Shown: piece after piece, positions 46,167 to 60,100 of the stretch | How the letters are laid out: each line of letters begins with the position of its first letter | Numbering within the stretch: position 1 is the first letter of the stretch | DNA from: Corylus avellana | Lineage: Eukaryota > Streptophyta > Magnoliopsida > Fagales > Betulaceae | Reading direction: 5' to 3' | NCBI RefSeq assembly: GCF_901000735.1 | Contig: NC_081546.1 | Coordinates: 23,101,009-23,165,008, forward strand | DNA: 64,000 nt | Program-made: the position numbers and the translations under genes | The notes under the pieces: model-generated | Databases searched by the model: none | What the model was told of the DNA's origin: nothing | Seen by the model: the letters and a program-made list of their open reading frames with translations, nothing else

Positions 46167-46338
46167 GGAAAAGGATCCTCTCCATTTCAAAATCCCTCAA
46201 TTTCCTCTATTTAGTGCATTTTGAAGGGTAGTGTAGTCCAAAAGTTTTAATAATGGTAGTGCATTAAATGCAATACCCTTCAAAATGCACTAAATAGAGA
46301 AAATGGAGAGATTTTGAAATGGAAAGGATCCTATTTCC
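46167..46338. mobile_element. MITE, 172 bp, with empty site in copy A
   Basis: Inverted ends GGAAAAGGATCCTCTCC and complement of GGAAATAGGATCC. ATTTTGAA is duplicated (46159-46166 and 46339-46346) and occurs once at the empty site 32555-32562. The duplication could be read as 8-10 bp. Confidence 0.9.
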
Positions 46339-46494
46339 ATTTTGAACGTGCAAAGGAGTTGAATGGTTTTTTTTCCCACCTTCTTAGCATTTAATGCAAT
46401 ATTCAATAATGTCTCTAATATTGTTTATTTAATGCATCAATTTTTTTAAGCCTTATTCAATTCAGGACCATTAAAAATTGATTATCCAAGTCCC

Positions 46495-46712
46495 GGATTA
46501 GGATTATCTCAGAATAATGAGTAATTTTAGGTGGCCTACTTGTGTCCTACTTGTGTCCCACTAAGAATGATGTGGCTTACTTCAGGATAATATCTAGTTA
46601 GTTATATTGGAGGGGTATTTTTGTCTTTCACTTTTTAAGAAGACAAAAATATCATTCCAATATAACTAACTGGATATTATCCAGTTCAAATGAACTAGAG
46701 ATGATCCTGTTG
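46495..46712. mobile_element. MITE, 218 bp, with empty site in copy A
   Basis: AAGTCCC is duplicated on both sides (46488-46494, 46713-46719) and single at 32679-32685 in copy A. The inner hairpin GTTAGTTATATTGGAGGGG... resembles 32793-32878. Confidence 0.85.
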
Positions 46713-46802
46713 AAGTCCCAAAGTTTCATTCTTGAAACAAGGCGTAAATTTATGTGGCATGAAGAATTTGGCACTTGTTTTCCTCACTCCTATGAAAACA
46801 AC

Positions 46803-48241
46803 AGCCATTTTCTACGCTTAACTTAATTACCAAGCATAAGAAGATTAACATAGAATCTATGTATGTGGTAAAATAACTCAAAATATATGTTTAGATAAAT
46901 CTCCTTGGCCACAAGATTATTCCAGATAGTCAGAAGATTAACAAATGAATCCACTGCACTAGAATATAAAGGAGGATCAAGATTTGTCTATTCCCCAAAC
47001 TCCACTTTTATTTGTTTTTATTAACAGTTGTGGCTTTATGGAATGTAGTTATTTGTATTGATTTTCATTTCCTTAATTTGTTTTGTTTTGTTTGGATTCT
47101 AATTTCCTTGTTTTGTTTAGATTTTGATTTTCTAGATCAAATTTGGTGTATGAGAGCTGCTAGCCATTCCAACATTTTTTCCCAAATTCTATTTCCCAAA
47201 TGATCTGAACCCCACATTTATTTAAGAAAAAGAAAAACAATATAAATCTATTTGAATAGACCAGATCATTTGGAAAAAAGAATTTGAGAAAAAGTGTTTG
47301 GATGTCTAATATTATACTTGGTGTATAATGGATTCTATGGGCAGTTAAGTGACATTATCCATCTGCCCGCGCGTAGATAGGAGTGAACTCCACCTCCTGC
47401 TGACGGGTGTCTAGATGGTGAAATCCGCCCTCCACCGAAGGCAAATACAGTAACAAAAAATGGCTTACCTCCTCCCATGAGGCGGTGGAGTCTTAATTTT
47501 TACTTTAAAATGAATTGAAACCAAGATCAGTTTCAACTTTCTTTCTTTACAAAAGACAGCAAATTATCAAGACTTCGATGTAAGTTGCCAACATTTTTGA
47601 TTCATGTAAACCAGCAACCAGTGCTCAGCCAGTTGAATTTAATTGACTTGTCTGTAAGATAATGAATGAGAGGAAAGTCCACTAAGAACCTGTTTGGAAT
47701 TGCGTTTGAGAAATAAAGCTTCTAAATAAAAAAGAGCTTATGAATAAAAGCTTCATTTTTTAGTTTTTGCCAAAAGTACGTTTAGGCCATTTTTAGGCTT
47801 TTTTTCACCCTTAAAAGCGCTTTTAATTTTTTTTACCAAACAAGTATTTTTTTTCTTCAAACGGACTTTTTGAGTGTTAAAAGCACTTTTGGGCCCCTCA
47901 AACGCAATCTCAAACAGGCCCTAAGAGCAAATTTTAAATCCATAAGAAGCTATTTGCAAGCTATACTCAACAATAACTATTAAAAGCTCACCTCAAAAAT
48001 AGAAGTACAACCTGAATGCAAAAATTCAAGAAGAAACAAAATTTAACTATACTTCCACATATTACATTACACAACACAACACAACAAAATGCTTTTCAGA
48101 CCTCTGAAAAAGGGGAAAGGTTTTTCTTTTTCTTTTTCTTTTCTGGTAAAGAGGACCTCAAAAAATGTATCATCCATGAGATTGATGACCCCAAAGGGTC
48201 CGAGGGTTTGCGCGATGAGAGCTTGCTTAAACTTGAATAAC
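46803..48241. other. Intergenic region 3' of TOC64-like gene, with a MITE
   Basis: Mostly unrecognised AT-rich DNA. 47690-47923 is a ~235-bp MITE with inverted ends (CCTGTTTGGAATTGCGTTTG; complement of CCTGTTTGAGATTGCGTTTG). The part at about 47360-47490 is GC-richer and unexplained. Confidence 0.5.
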
Positions 48242-50519
48242 CTACTGAAATAGCTTCCTTAATCTTTCAACAGATTGTGATGCTCTTTTATTGGTTGGCT
48301 CAAGTACAAGCGCATATCTAAAATCTGCAGGTTAAAAATGTCATCAACCAAATGATTGAAGTAATGAAACCAATTAAAAACTTGAGATGTGCCATAGAAC
48401 TAAGCCCAGGTTAATACCCTTTGGCTCATTGTTATTCACCCTAGTTCTTAGCAATTCAATAAAATAAGTCCTCATTGAAAATAGCAGGAGGAAGCACATT
48501 GGTTTCTCTAACAGTCATTTTGAACCTTCACCATTCAATTTTTTTAGAGCACCTGAAGGAGAAATATCGAGAAAGGAGAAAAAATCTCCATATGGTTTTT
48601 ATCAACTTAGAGGGAGCATATAATAAGAGGCCCTAGAGAGGTAATGTGGTAGATTCTGGAAAAGAAAAGAATCGATTTAAAGTGTACTACCTGATAAAGG
48701 GTATGCAAAATGGAACTGTAACCAGATTGAGAATGTGTAAAGCGAATTTCCCATCACAATGGGTTTACATTAAGAATCATAATTAAATCCATTTCTCTTT
48801 GTATTGGTTATGGAAGAACTTACTAGATCAATTCAAGATGTGCTCCCTTGGTGAATGCTTTTGTTAATGATATTTTATTGATGAGACAGGGGGAGTTCAT
48901 TCCAAGTTTGAAGCTTGGAGGAATGTTTAGAATCTAGAGGTTTTAGATTAAGTAGGCTTCAAACTGACTATTTGCAGTGCAAGTTTAGTAAAAATAGAAA
49001 ACAGAGACGGGGACAGTAAAACTTGATTGTCTAGAGACACCAAACAGTGATTACTTTTGGTATCTTGGATCAATAATTCACAATGAGGGAGATATTGATT
49101 GAGGAGGATGTTGCTCGTAGCAAGAGTAGGGAAGATGAAACGAAGAAGTGTTCTGAGGGTACTGTGTGATTGTAAAACACCTACTAGGTTAAAGAGAAAA
49201 TTCTATAAGACTGCTATAAGACCAACAATGCTCAATGATACAAGATGTTGGACTGTTAAGAAGCAACACACGTTCACTAAATGAGAATAACCGAAATGAG
49301 GATGTTAAGATGGATGAATAGGAATACTAAAAGTCCGTTAAAAGGTAAAGGTGCCCAATAAAGGAAAGAAGATAAAGGACAATTGCTTATAAGGTTTTAT
49401 CATGTATAGTGGGGATCAATCAATGAACCAGTAAGAAAGAGATCCAGTTGAGGAAGTAAAACAAGGTATAGGGATTCCCCCCTTAGCCCTCTTCCCCTTT
49501 GTATTGCTTAGGAAAAAAAAAAAAGGAATGGGGATGATCATAATAATATGTATAAAATTAATGAAGAATATGATAAGTAGGGAGATGATATAGAATATGA
49601 ATTTACACAGGATAGAATAGTGGAAAAGGATACATATGGCTGACCCTGATTAGTTGATGATCCAAAATCGACCCCAATCTAAATGGGATCAAGGTTTAGT
49701 TTGGTTGAGTTGAGTTGAATATCATTCTCCAACTAAAGATTATTTTGTACGAAGTATTATGATTTCATAAATATGCCATCAACAACCACTTAGCATTGTT
49801 CACATTGTTAATAGCTAATGTAAAAATGATAAGACATTAATCTGCTACAACCTATTCAAGAAACACAAAAAAAATTGTAATTTACCTTCAATTGCTTCCT
49901 TATAATAGCCAAGCATCTCCCTTGCTGTGGCTCTACGTAAATAGGCCTTTACATTCTGAAGAAAAGGCAGAAAACAAATGCAGTAATATACCAAAATCAT
50001 TTTTGAAAAAAAAAAAAACACACAGAAAATGGAAAATTTCAAGTAGATTCAAGCATATCATGTATTCTAAAATGACCTACCCTAACATTCAAGGGTTCTT
50101 TGTGTTTTGATTTTAAAAGAGTTTTTTCTCCGATAGAAAGCCAAGAAGTGTTTTCAGTTGGGTACACATTTGAAAAGTATTGTTTGCGGGGTCCTCAAAA
50201 GAAAATTGTTTGGCAAACTTCATGAAAAGTGTGTTTTAATGTTTTTCAAAAGCAAAAAATCTGAGAAGAATTTCAAAAACAAACAAAACAAAAAAGCAAA
50301 AAATAAGGGTGGTATGAAGTAGGGGTAAAATTTAAAACCGCCTAACCGCAACCGCTAACCGCTATAACCGTTAACCGCTTAACCGTCTAACCGCTTTCAA
50401 AGCGGTTAATAAAAACCGCTAACCGCCTAGGCGGTTGCGGTTAGCGGTTAGTGGGTTTTGGAAATCCGCTAACCGCTAACCGTTACCCGCTAACCGCTTT
50501 TTTAAAAATATAATATATA

Positions 50520-50559
<40 letters not shown>

Positions 50560-51149
50560 ACAATAAGTCATGAGTTTATGAACTTTTTTTTTTTGATTGA
50601 AATGGGCCTCAAGCTTCAAGTTTAACCATGTTGGTTTTTTTGGTTGCTTGTGAGTTTATGAATTTGTTTGTGTTTTATTTTATTTCTATGTGTGAGTTTA
50701 TGAACTTGCTTGTGAGTTTATGTATAAGACTACAAGTGAAGTGATGATTTTGTTGTAATTTTATTTGTATATTATATGATGTGTAGATTTGTAGAAGGTG
50801 GCCAACAAGATTTTGGTATATAGCAATTTTTAATGCTAAAATGGCCATGAAAAGGGAAAAAACAAATGTTTAAAATGAGAAAAAAAATGTTTAAAGTGAG
50901 CCCAAAACCAGCCCAAACCCGGTCCAAACCCGGCCCAAAATCGGTCCAAAGAAAAAAGCCCAAAAAAAGCGGTTAGAAAAAAAGCGGTTATTCCAAAGCG
51001 GTTAACCGCTAACCGGGCGGTTAACCGCTACCCGGTTAGCGGAGGCGGTTAGTAAAATTTACTAACCGCCTAGGCGGTTGCGGTTAGCGGTTTTAGCCAC
51101 TAACCGCTAACCGCAACCGCTATTTCACCCCTAGTATGAAGACTCTGAA

Positions 51150-51186
<37 letters not shown>

Positions 51187-54100
51187 AAAACCTCACGAGC
51201 GGCCACACAGGCATCCTTTTCTGGTTCGGAGGGTTGCGTGCACATCCTTGCCCTATCGCCACCACCCCTAACTTGCACGGCCACTCCTGACGTGTTAGGA
51301 TGGCCACACAGCCACTTCTATCTGGTAGGGGCGGCCGTGCAGCCACCCCTTCCCGTGGGGTTGGTCGTGTGGCCGTGACTCATTTTTTTGAAAAGTGTTT
51401 CAGGTTGTAACTATTTCATGAAAAGTGTGTTGTATTTGAAAAGAGAAGTGTTTTTGGAATGTTTAGCAAACATAGCCAGGAGTTTTATAAAATGACATCA
51501 TTTTTAATGATAAATCAGTCAATGACACACACACCTACAACTTTAGCACTAAACTACAAATGCCACACCACATTAGGTATACACCATTGTTGGATAGCTG
51601 GCAGCGGCATGATCACTGGTTACTTGTTAAAAAAGAAAATATAGCACAAAACAATCACACAAAACTGTTTTCAGGGAGAAAGAAGTCACCTTTTTATCAA
51701 GATTGATAGCTTGAGTACAATCTGCCTCAGCTTGGAGGTAACTGTATGGGCAAAAAGAAATTGGTCAAGCACATTTAATAAGACATTGATTGAGGAGTTC
51801 AACTCCCAATAATATAGTATTACCTCCCCAGTTCCAGATATGCTAAAGCCCTGTTACTATAATAGGTTGCATTAGTACCACTAAGTTTGATAGCTTCTGT
51901 ATAAAACCCAATAGCCTTCTGCCACTGTTTATCTTTGAATGCTTGGTTGCCCTAATTCATAGAACCCAATAACACATAAGATTTAGAAGAAGTAAATGCA
52001 CAAAGTAAATTAAGAGAGAGACAGAGAGAGAGAGAGGCATATATAATGAGTATTAAGAAAAGAATTAGGGCACAAAACCCCTAGGATTGAAGATGGTATC
52101 CATTCAAGGGTTTGAGAGCCAGTTCATTTATAACACTAACTAGCATATCAAATTCAGGTCAAATTGTACAAGTATATTAAGATCAACTCCAAAGAGCTGG
52201 ACGCTTCTATATATTTGGTTAAGTTAAAAAGTAATCATCATTATGTTGGAGAGATTAACAAGAAAATGTCCTAGATAGGGTCAAGTGGCATTAAAGGATC
52301 CATGTAGCAGGCATAATTAGATCATATTAAAGCTTAGTTAAGTTGAGTTAATATCATTATTTGCCTTTTCCTTAGCAATCTCAGCAGACTGCTCCTTGCT
52401 GACAGCATTTTTTGAAACTTTGGATTTGGCAGCAATATCAGCCTGCTCCTGGAGAGACGTATACATGGTCTGCACTGTATCTAGTAAAAAGCGATCACCA
52501 CCATGCCTGGCAATGAAGGACACTGAAAGGGGACACTTGTTGTGAAATCCCAGAGGTATTGTGACCTGAAACGAGACATCAAGAGGACACAGATGATATT
52601 TAAGCAGTACAAACCAGTATATAGGAAACTTTTTTTTTTTATAAGTATAAGAGATATCAATTAGTATATAGGAAAAATCTTAAAAACAGCAAGCAAGCAG
52701 TTTTCAATGCTAAAGATTCAAGAGATCGGAAAATTTTATTAAACCTTGTTTGTGCGTGTGTGTGAGAGAGAGAGTCACCTGACAGCAACCTGATACGCTA
52801 GCAACACTTAACAAATTGCATGCACGGCTCTGGTACTCCTCTGATAGGATCTCCTTCCCACCAAGTTTTGGAGGAGGATCAGCAATGGTAGGGATCACCA
52901 GAATTCCATCATCCTAAAGAAATAATCAAATGTAAACACAAGTACAGTTAAAAAGTGATCCTGGAAAAGCAAATTACAAGAAAGGTGCCACCAAAATAAT
53001 AGGGAAAAATAAAAAATTAATCCTTGTGATTTACTTGATTTACAATTAAGTCCTTGTGATATCAAAATGAACTCAAAGGTCCCCGAAGTATGCCAAAAAA
53101 ATAATTTAGTCCCTACAGTCAAATTCTGTTTACTAATTTAACCGATTCTGTTAGTGTGACACTGACTTAAATATGACAAGTATCACAATTTTATTGGTTC
53201 TAATGTTTCATGTTATCATAATATATTAAGTCAGTGAACGAAATTTGACCGTAAGGACTAAATTATTTTTTTGGCATACCTTAGGGACCTTTGAGTTCAT
53301 TTTGATACTACAAGGAGTTAATTGTAAATCAAGTAAACCACAAGGACTGATTTTGCATTTTTCCCAAAATAATATGCCAATTAATTACAGAAAGAAAATG
53401 GAAAAACAAGATAGGAAAAAGTACACATACCCCGTCAAACTACCACCATATTGTCAATGTCCTCCCCAAACTATCAATTGTGTCAATGTCCCCCCTAAAT
53501 TACCAAAAGATGACAATGCGCCCCCTAATGACGAAACTATTCTTACTAAAATTAAAAATTAAAAATAAAAATAAAAACACACACACACACATAGTACATA
53601 CCCTAGGGTAGCTGATCCATCCCCAACACTTGAGGGCGGCCTAGCCACCCCCTAGGGAGTGGATCGGCCACCTCTGAAACTAATGAGGGTGGTCGAGCCC
53701 ACCCCCGTCTATTTGGAACGGCTAGGATGGCTCTGCCACCCTTAGGAGTGGCTTTCGAACTACCATTTTTTTTTTCAATTTTTGGTTTTTATTTTTTATT
53801 TTTATTTTTTTCCCGAATTTATAAGGGTATTTTTGTCTTATTAAAAAAAATTAGGATTATCTTTATCTTTTTGTTGGCCTTGGAGGACATTGACAATATT
53901 ACAAAGATATTGAGGAGGACATTAACAATAAGATAGTAGTTTGAGAGAATATGTGTACTCTTCCCAAAAATAGTTAACATTGGCCTATACAACCTAGCCC
54001 TGAAACATGTACAATAGGCTCCCATATTTTTTTATAGCAAATGTTAAAAGTAAAAAAATTTCTCCGGTACACATATTACAAAGATAAGAGATGCAACTTA

Positions 54101-57100
54101 TAAAATACAATCCCTCTACAAAAGAATTAAAGAGCAGATTTAATGCACTTGAGGAACTGGTACAAGAAAAATATTGCAATTGGAAGCAAACACAGTGTTA
54201 GAGTCATGGAAGTTTACAGGAAAGATCATAACCATAATAATGACATCAATAATAAGGAGCGAAGGGGGTAAACCAAGAGTGACATGTAAGCTAATGCATG
54301 CATGGTGACCAGGACTATTTTGACATGCTCTCTACAAGAGGTGGCGAGTACATCAGATAGTAGGCTGAAAAGGGGTAACTCTATTACATGACAAATACAT
54401 CATTTCCTACATGGTGTAATCCATAATTCGTTTATGCATATGCCCCATTTCTTTACTTTTATATTCTTCTTCATTTTCTTATTTTTAATTCTCATTTCTC
54501 CTCCTTCAAAAACATATGAAATATAAGGGTCGACACCTAGCAAGTTCGTAACAGCCAGTTATTTTGTTTGAGTGGGTCAACTGTGTTACAATACACAAGA
54601 CATGTATCTTCCACTTCAACTGGGGCAAAACCAATCAGCCCCAGAAGTATGAGGCTAATACAAAAACCAGCTTTATTCTTCTTTAGTATGAACAGCAAGA
54701 GGGAGAGATAGGGAAAGGTGTTACCCTGTGTCTCTTGGATGGGACTGGAGATAGTGAGGTTGGAGAGGTGGCGAATTTGGTTACTCCGAGATTGTACAAT
54801 GTGCAAATGAGATCACTCCTATTGTGGGGATCTCATATGTGGGTCATGAGAAACAGATCTTGGCTCTCTCGACAATTCTTGAAGAGGAACACTGTCATGA
54901 GGTTTGGCTACTCCTTGTAAACGAGGTACAAAAGGTAGTAGGGAGCTCAAAAATTTGAAATGCTCCATAAGCTTTGATGCAAGAGATGATTGCTCTAGCC
55001 ATGGTAAAGGCAAGAGAGTTCTTTTAGTGTTCTGTTGAAGCCTAGGTTATGCTCCTGGTTCGTGAGAAGGTTGAATGAGGGGAAGAATTGAGCTTTGCGC
55101 AGTGTGCAGTTTATGGGGGTGTCATCATAAAGGTGGTGGAAAGTGGGTGGGGGATTTCTTCTAGGTTGTATCCTGTAGTTCCTTGTAGTTTTCTCCTTCT
55201 GGGCTATTGCGGGTCTCTTTGGCTGGGTTTTCCTTATTCTTTTTGCTTCTTCTGTCTAGGTATTCCTTTTGTATACTTTATGTGTACTTAGGGGCACTTA
55301 CGCTTTTAATGATATTTGTTGATTTCTTTAAAAATAAAAAATAAAATAAGAAGCAATACAAATTGGAACTTCATATACAGATGTAGAAAGTTGCTACACA
55401 TTTTAAATTCTTTGTGGCATGTACAACTTGAATCCAAGACCAAAACAAATATAAGTTACACTTACATATAATCATTACCTTTAAAAGAGAGGAGATAGCT
55501 GTACGCATTTCATCCCTGATTGCTTTGTATTTTTCAATATCTGTATCTTCTGTGTCCAGTGTTTCGTATATTTGTGCCGAGATAGCAGGATCTAAAACAG
55601 GCTTTGCCAAGCTAATCCATTCCCCATGATTATGTTTGAACTCATGTCTGCATTGAAAAGGTCATCATGAACCTCAATTAACACATTGTCCAGGGAAAAA
55701 GTACCAACATAAAGAAAATGAATAAATTCAATCACCTGCACCTTCTTATACACAGAAAATCATGCATGATCAGAGTGAAAAGAAGCCAACAAAGACCAAT
55801 ATCCTATGCTGGATTAAATACCAAGACCAGAATATTTGATTGGTGAATTTTATTAACAAATTTTTATTTTCTTCATGAAGAACAAGTGGATCAGAGGACA
55901 GACCAGAGTGGCCATAATAGCTGCATCTTTTCTCATTAGTCACATCAAACTTAGTTGCCAACAAGGGCGAAAAAGGCACAGCAAACAATTGGCATTAGCA
56001 ACTACCTCATATTCAACTTCCACATTTGATAATTGATGGAGGACACTGCAAGCTGTCTTTGAAGACCTACAAAGGCACGCAAAAGGGCTAGTTGAAAAGC
56101 CCACTCATGATTTGCCATACATGCCAATGCCAATTGAGAGCCTGAATAGCCTTGTTTAGTTGATTAAGACTCTTATGCTGTTATATTTTATATCAATTTT
56201 CTTTAATTTTGTCAGTTAAGGATTTTGCTGAAATTTCAGAATTGATGGACATGGACTCTGCAATAATGGCGCCACGTGTCACACTATGGATCAGCTCATG
56301 TTATTGGGCATTTTTTCCAAGTACTGATTCATGTTGCTCTCTCTTTGGTGTTATTGGGCTTCTATTTGTTGTTTTGAGTAGTTTCATTTCAGGATTAAAA
56401 AGGTCTATCAACTCCAAGTCCTCTACTGTTAGGGATCTAATCTTACAAATATGGATGTAACTCTTCTCATTTAGTGGAACATGTTTTATGAGAATTTCCA
56501 GCCATTGGGCTCTTTTTTGAAGTAATGGTTTTGTGTTATTGGGTTTCTATTGTGATTTTGAGTAAATTTTATTTCAGGATTCATGGAAAAGATCTAATCT
56601 TACAAATATGGATGTAACTCTTCTAATTTAGTGGAAAACGTTTTAAGAGAATTTCCAGCTATTGAGCTCTTTTTCAAAAATTATTTGATGCAACCAAACC
56701 CTAGGCGTGATGGCTACAGGAAAGTAGGTTTGACAACTCTTATTCTTCTCCGACTATTTGATTTTCTGCAACTTATCCAACCATTCAAACATTGAGATTA
56801 GACAGTGATTACTGACTCTTAAAGCCCTAAATCCCCAGGATTTTTGTTGTTTAATAAGTAATCAAAATATTATTAAAAGTGCAAAAGGCGCAACTCAGGC
56901 AGGGGCGGAACCACATGCCCTCATAATCCTTTCAAAATCAGAATTTTAACCCAATCTTTTTTATTTTTTAGTTTTACCCTCCCAAACTCCAAATGCTAGT
57001 TCCGCCCCTAAACTCAGGTTTACAAGAAGTATACAAAAGAAACACCTAGCTAGAAAGAGAAAATGATAAAAAAAAAAAAACCATGAAAACCAAGAAAATA

Positions 57101-60100
57101 AGGAAGGTCTGAAGCATTTGTCCAAAAGTAAAATAACAAGAAAATCATTAAAAGTTATCTCCAATACCAATAGAGCTAAAAATTCAACTGCCCAAGTATA
57201 AAGAAAATGAAAAAATGACTTCAATTCCACTACCATCCTCTCGCAATCCTCAAAACATCTATCATTTCTTTCCCACTAAAGTCATGACAGCCCCATCCTC
57301 CACACTGCTTTACTCTAAGGTCTGCCATATAACCCTCTCCAACAAGCAACGAAGTCCACTACTCATCTAGATATAACCCAAGACAACTCAACTCGACTCC
57401 ACAAGGCAATAACAACCTCACAATGAAAAAGAAGATGATTCACAGACTCCCTACGTTTCCTACAGATACAGCACCAATCAACCACAATGGCATGCCACTT
57501 CCTTAAGCTATCCATGCTGAGGGATCTTCCCTACAACTAATGACCAAGTAATAAAAGGCCACTCTCGAGGGCACCTTGCACCGAAGTGAGTGCCATCACA
57601 AGGAATAAGGGCGTTGTAGAAAGATCTGCTAAATGCTTCCTTAATTTATGTCTCCCTACTAAATGCTTCCTACAAGCTTATTGTAATATTTACTGAGCAC
57701 TTACTATATCTCTCTTTTAAGATCCATTGTGTCTGCTGATAATTATTTTCTCCTGTAATTTGTTTTGTGTCAAGAGAATTAGCTTTTCCCTTGCACATTA
57801 AGTCAGAAAAACAGTGGTGCATGCATCCATGCCCACAGTTAACCCTCTCTCTCTCGAAGAGGGCAAAAGATGAAAAACAATCTATATCCACCACTAACCT
57901 ACAGTATAGAGCTCCCAAAAAAACTAGGCCTTAAGAAAGCTTTAGAACAAATGGGAAAAAGAAAGAGCAAAGAAAAGAGTTGCACAAAGATGCCATTACA
58001 AACAGCAATGTACAAAAAGTGATATGCTACAGTAAAAGAAATAATTAATTTGTTTTTTTATAAGTAATGTTGTATACATCAAAAATGGTTGAGGGGCGCA
58101 ACCCTAGTACATAGAAAGTATACAAGAGGACGCCTAAGTAGAAGGAGAAAAAAGAACAAGATAGTCAGTAAAGCTAATCACTAAGGGAAGAAATAATTAA
58201 CTTCGAGTTAATTACTTTTCATACTTTAAAGTCTTTCTCATCTTTGCTTTAAGGTAATAAAACAATAAAGAAGCAAGCTCACCTTTGAAGAGACTGCATA
58301 ACATTCGCAAGCAATCTTGTTGAGAAAGTTTTCAGCTCACCATTTGATTTCTTGCTATGCAAAGCTTTCAAGCTTGGAGCTTTAGACCTGAGATAGTCCT
58401 CAACATTTTCATGCTTCAATACTTGTCCTGAGGAAGTTTATGGTGCAATTTAGAGAAATTCCAGAACATAAAGTAAAACATACATGCATGCTGCCCAAAA
58501 CCAACTTGGTACGTTCTTACCTCAACTTTTTTAGAACAGGTCTGAGTCAAATAGCAATGATTCAAAGCACTTCTTTTTACACTATTTCGTAAACCAAAGG
58601 ACTCAAAATGATATTTGTAAACTTCTGTTTGTTATAATGTTAATTATATGATTAAATTCACATGCAAAATAATTAGTACTTAACAAGGTCTTAGAATAGA
58701 GGTCCTAAGTTCGAATCTTGACTCCACATTATACCTCTCATTTAAGTTATGTATTGAACTCCACTTAATGAGGGAAAGTCGGAACTTATATATGAGGGGA
58801 TGCATTCAAATATTAATTAGATGATTAAATTCAAACTTTCTTACCATTTTAAGCTTTTGGGTTAACAGTATTAGCATTGAGAACAATAATCCAGCAACAA
58901 CGACAATAAGGATAAAAATAACATAAGTATAACTTTTTGCTTAGGGACACAGAAATTGGCATACTTCCAAAAAGCTTCTCGGTGGATTTGATGACCACTT
59001 GTGCAACTCTGTCAACAGGAATCTTTAAGAGTTGAAAGCAATCATCAGCAATTATAATTTGTCTAGGACTGCGTTGAATGGCATATGGAAGTTGCAGCAG
59101 GACATGGCCAACACGACGTAAAATATTGGGATCCTTGGCGAACCATCCTGCCAAAGTGATTGCACAGGTTCATTAAAACCCAGTTATATAAGCGCCCTAG
59201 ACAGCATATTGATGGCTTTCTAACTGTAGAAATCAATCTTCTAACCAATGACCGATCCAAAAGAAAGGAAAAGGACAACAAATGCAAAAAGCAATCATGC
59301 CATCCAGACAAGACAAGGTCAACCAAATCACATGTAATGACTCAGTAATCACTATCTAGTATCTACAAAAACTTCTAACAATCTACTTTAAACTATGATT
59401 TAAAATAGTATAACTGAAAAGGATGCAGCATTATCTGCATTTCAGTGAAGCTAGTTGCACGTGCACACAGAGAAAATGATATTCACATGACAATGGGCAA
59501 AGTTGACATGCAGAACTTTAGTCTCCACCTACAATCAAAGGTTGGTTACAGCAGAAGTAGAATTAATCAGTTCTTGGCATTTTACAAGGGCTTACAACAC
59601 AGTCCCAAACAGATGCTTCCTGTAGGTCAAATTAAACAAGGAGTGGTACTTTGGAAATTTAACTTCAGAAACATGGGTGAACAACATAAACTTCAATCTG
59701 AAAATCCTTCTCACTTTATCCTAATGCAGAATGACCTGAACAAACTGAAATTACATCCTTCTACATAGAATCTTTTCTTCAACGAGCAAAATTGCTGAAA
59801 CCAAAGGGCAAGCCAGAATAGAACTACACCAAATTTTATTCCAAAGCTAAAATAACATGTTCCAAACAGTAAACTTCATACATATGTTCCACTTCTTCTC
59901 GAATAAATGTAAATAAATTATGTAAACTGCCTGAAATTATAAGAAAACTAAATGTAAAAGGGATACAAGGGCAAATTTCTTATTTCCTAAACAGAACCTC
60001 AAAAGTAGCCAGGGGGAAAAACCTGAAAGATTGACTGGGTAGTTATATATCATTATAACATATATCTTCATTAAGATACAGAGTTGTAACCACACATACC

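Larger units (their letters stand above)
38638..46802. repeat. Segmental duplication, copy B
   Basis: Collinear with 24168-32768. Insertions private to this copy: about 39830-41015 (with a TIR element), 41727-42416 (MITE with a nested LINE), about 45153-45330, 46167-46338 and 46495-46712. It lacks the LINE, the SINE block and the 370-bp Mutator MITE of copy A. Confidence 0.9.
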
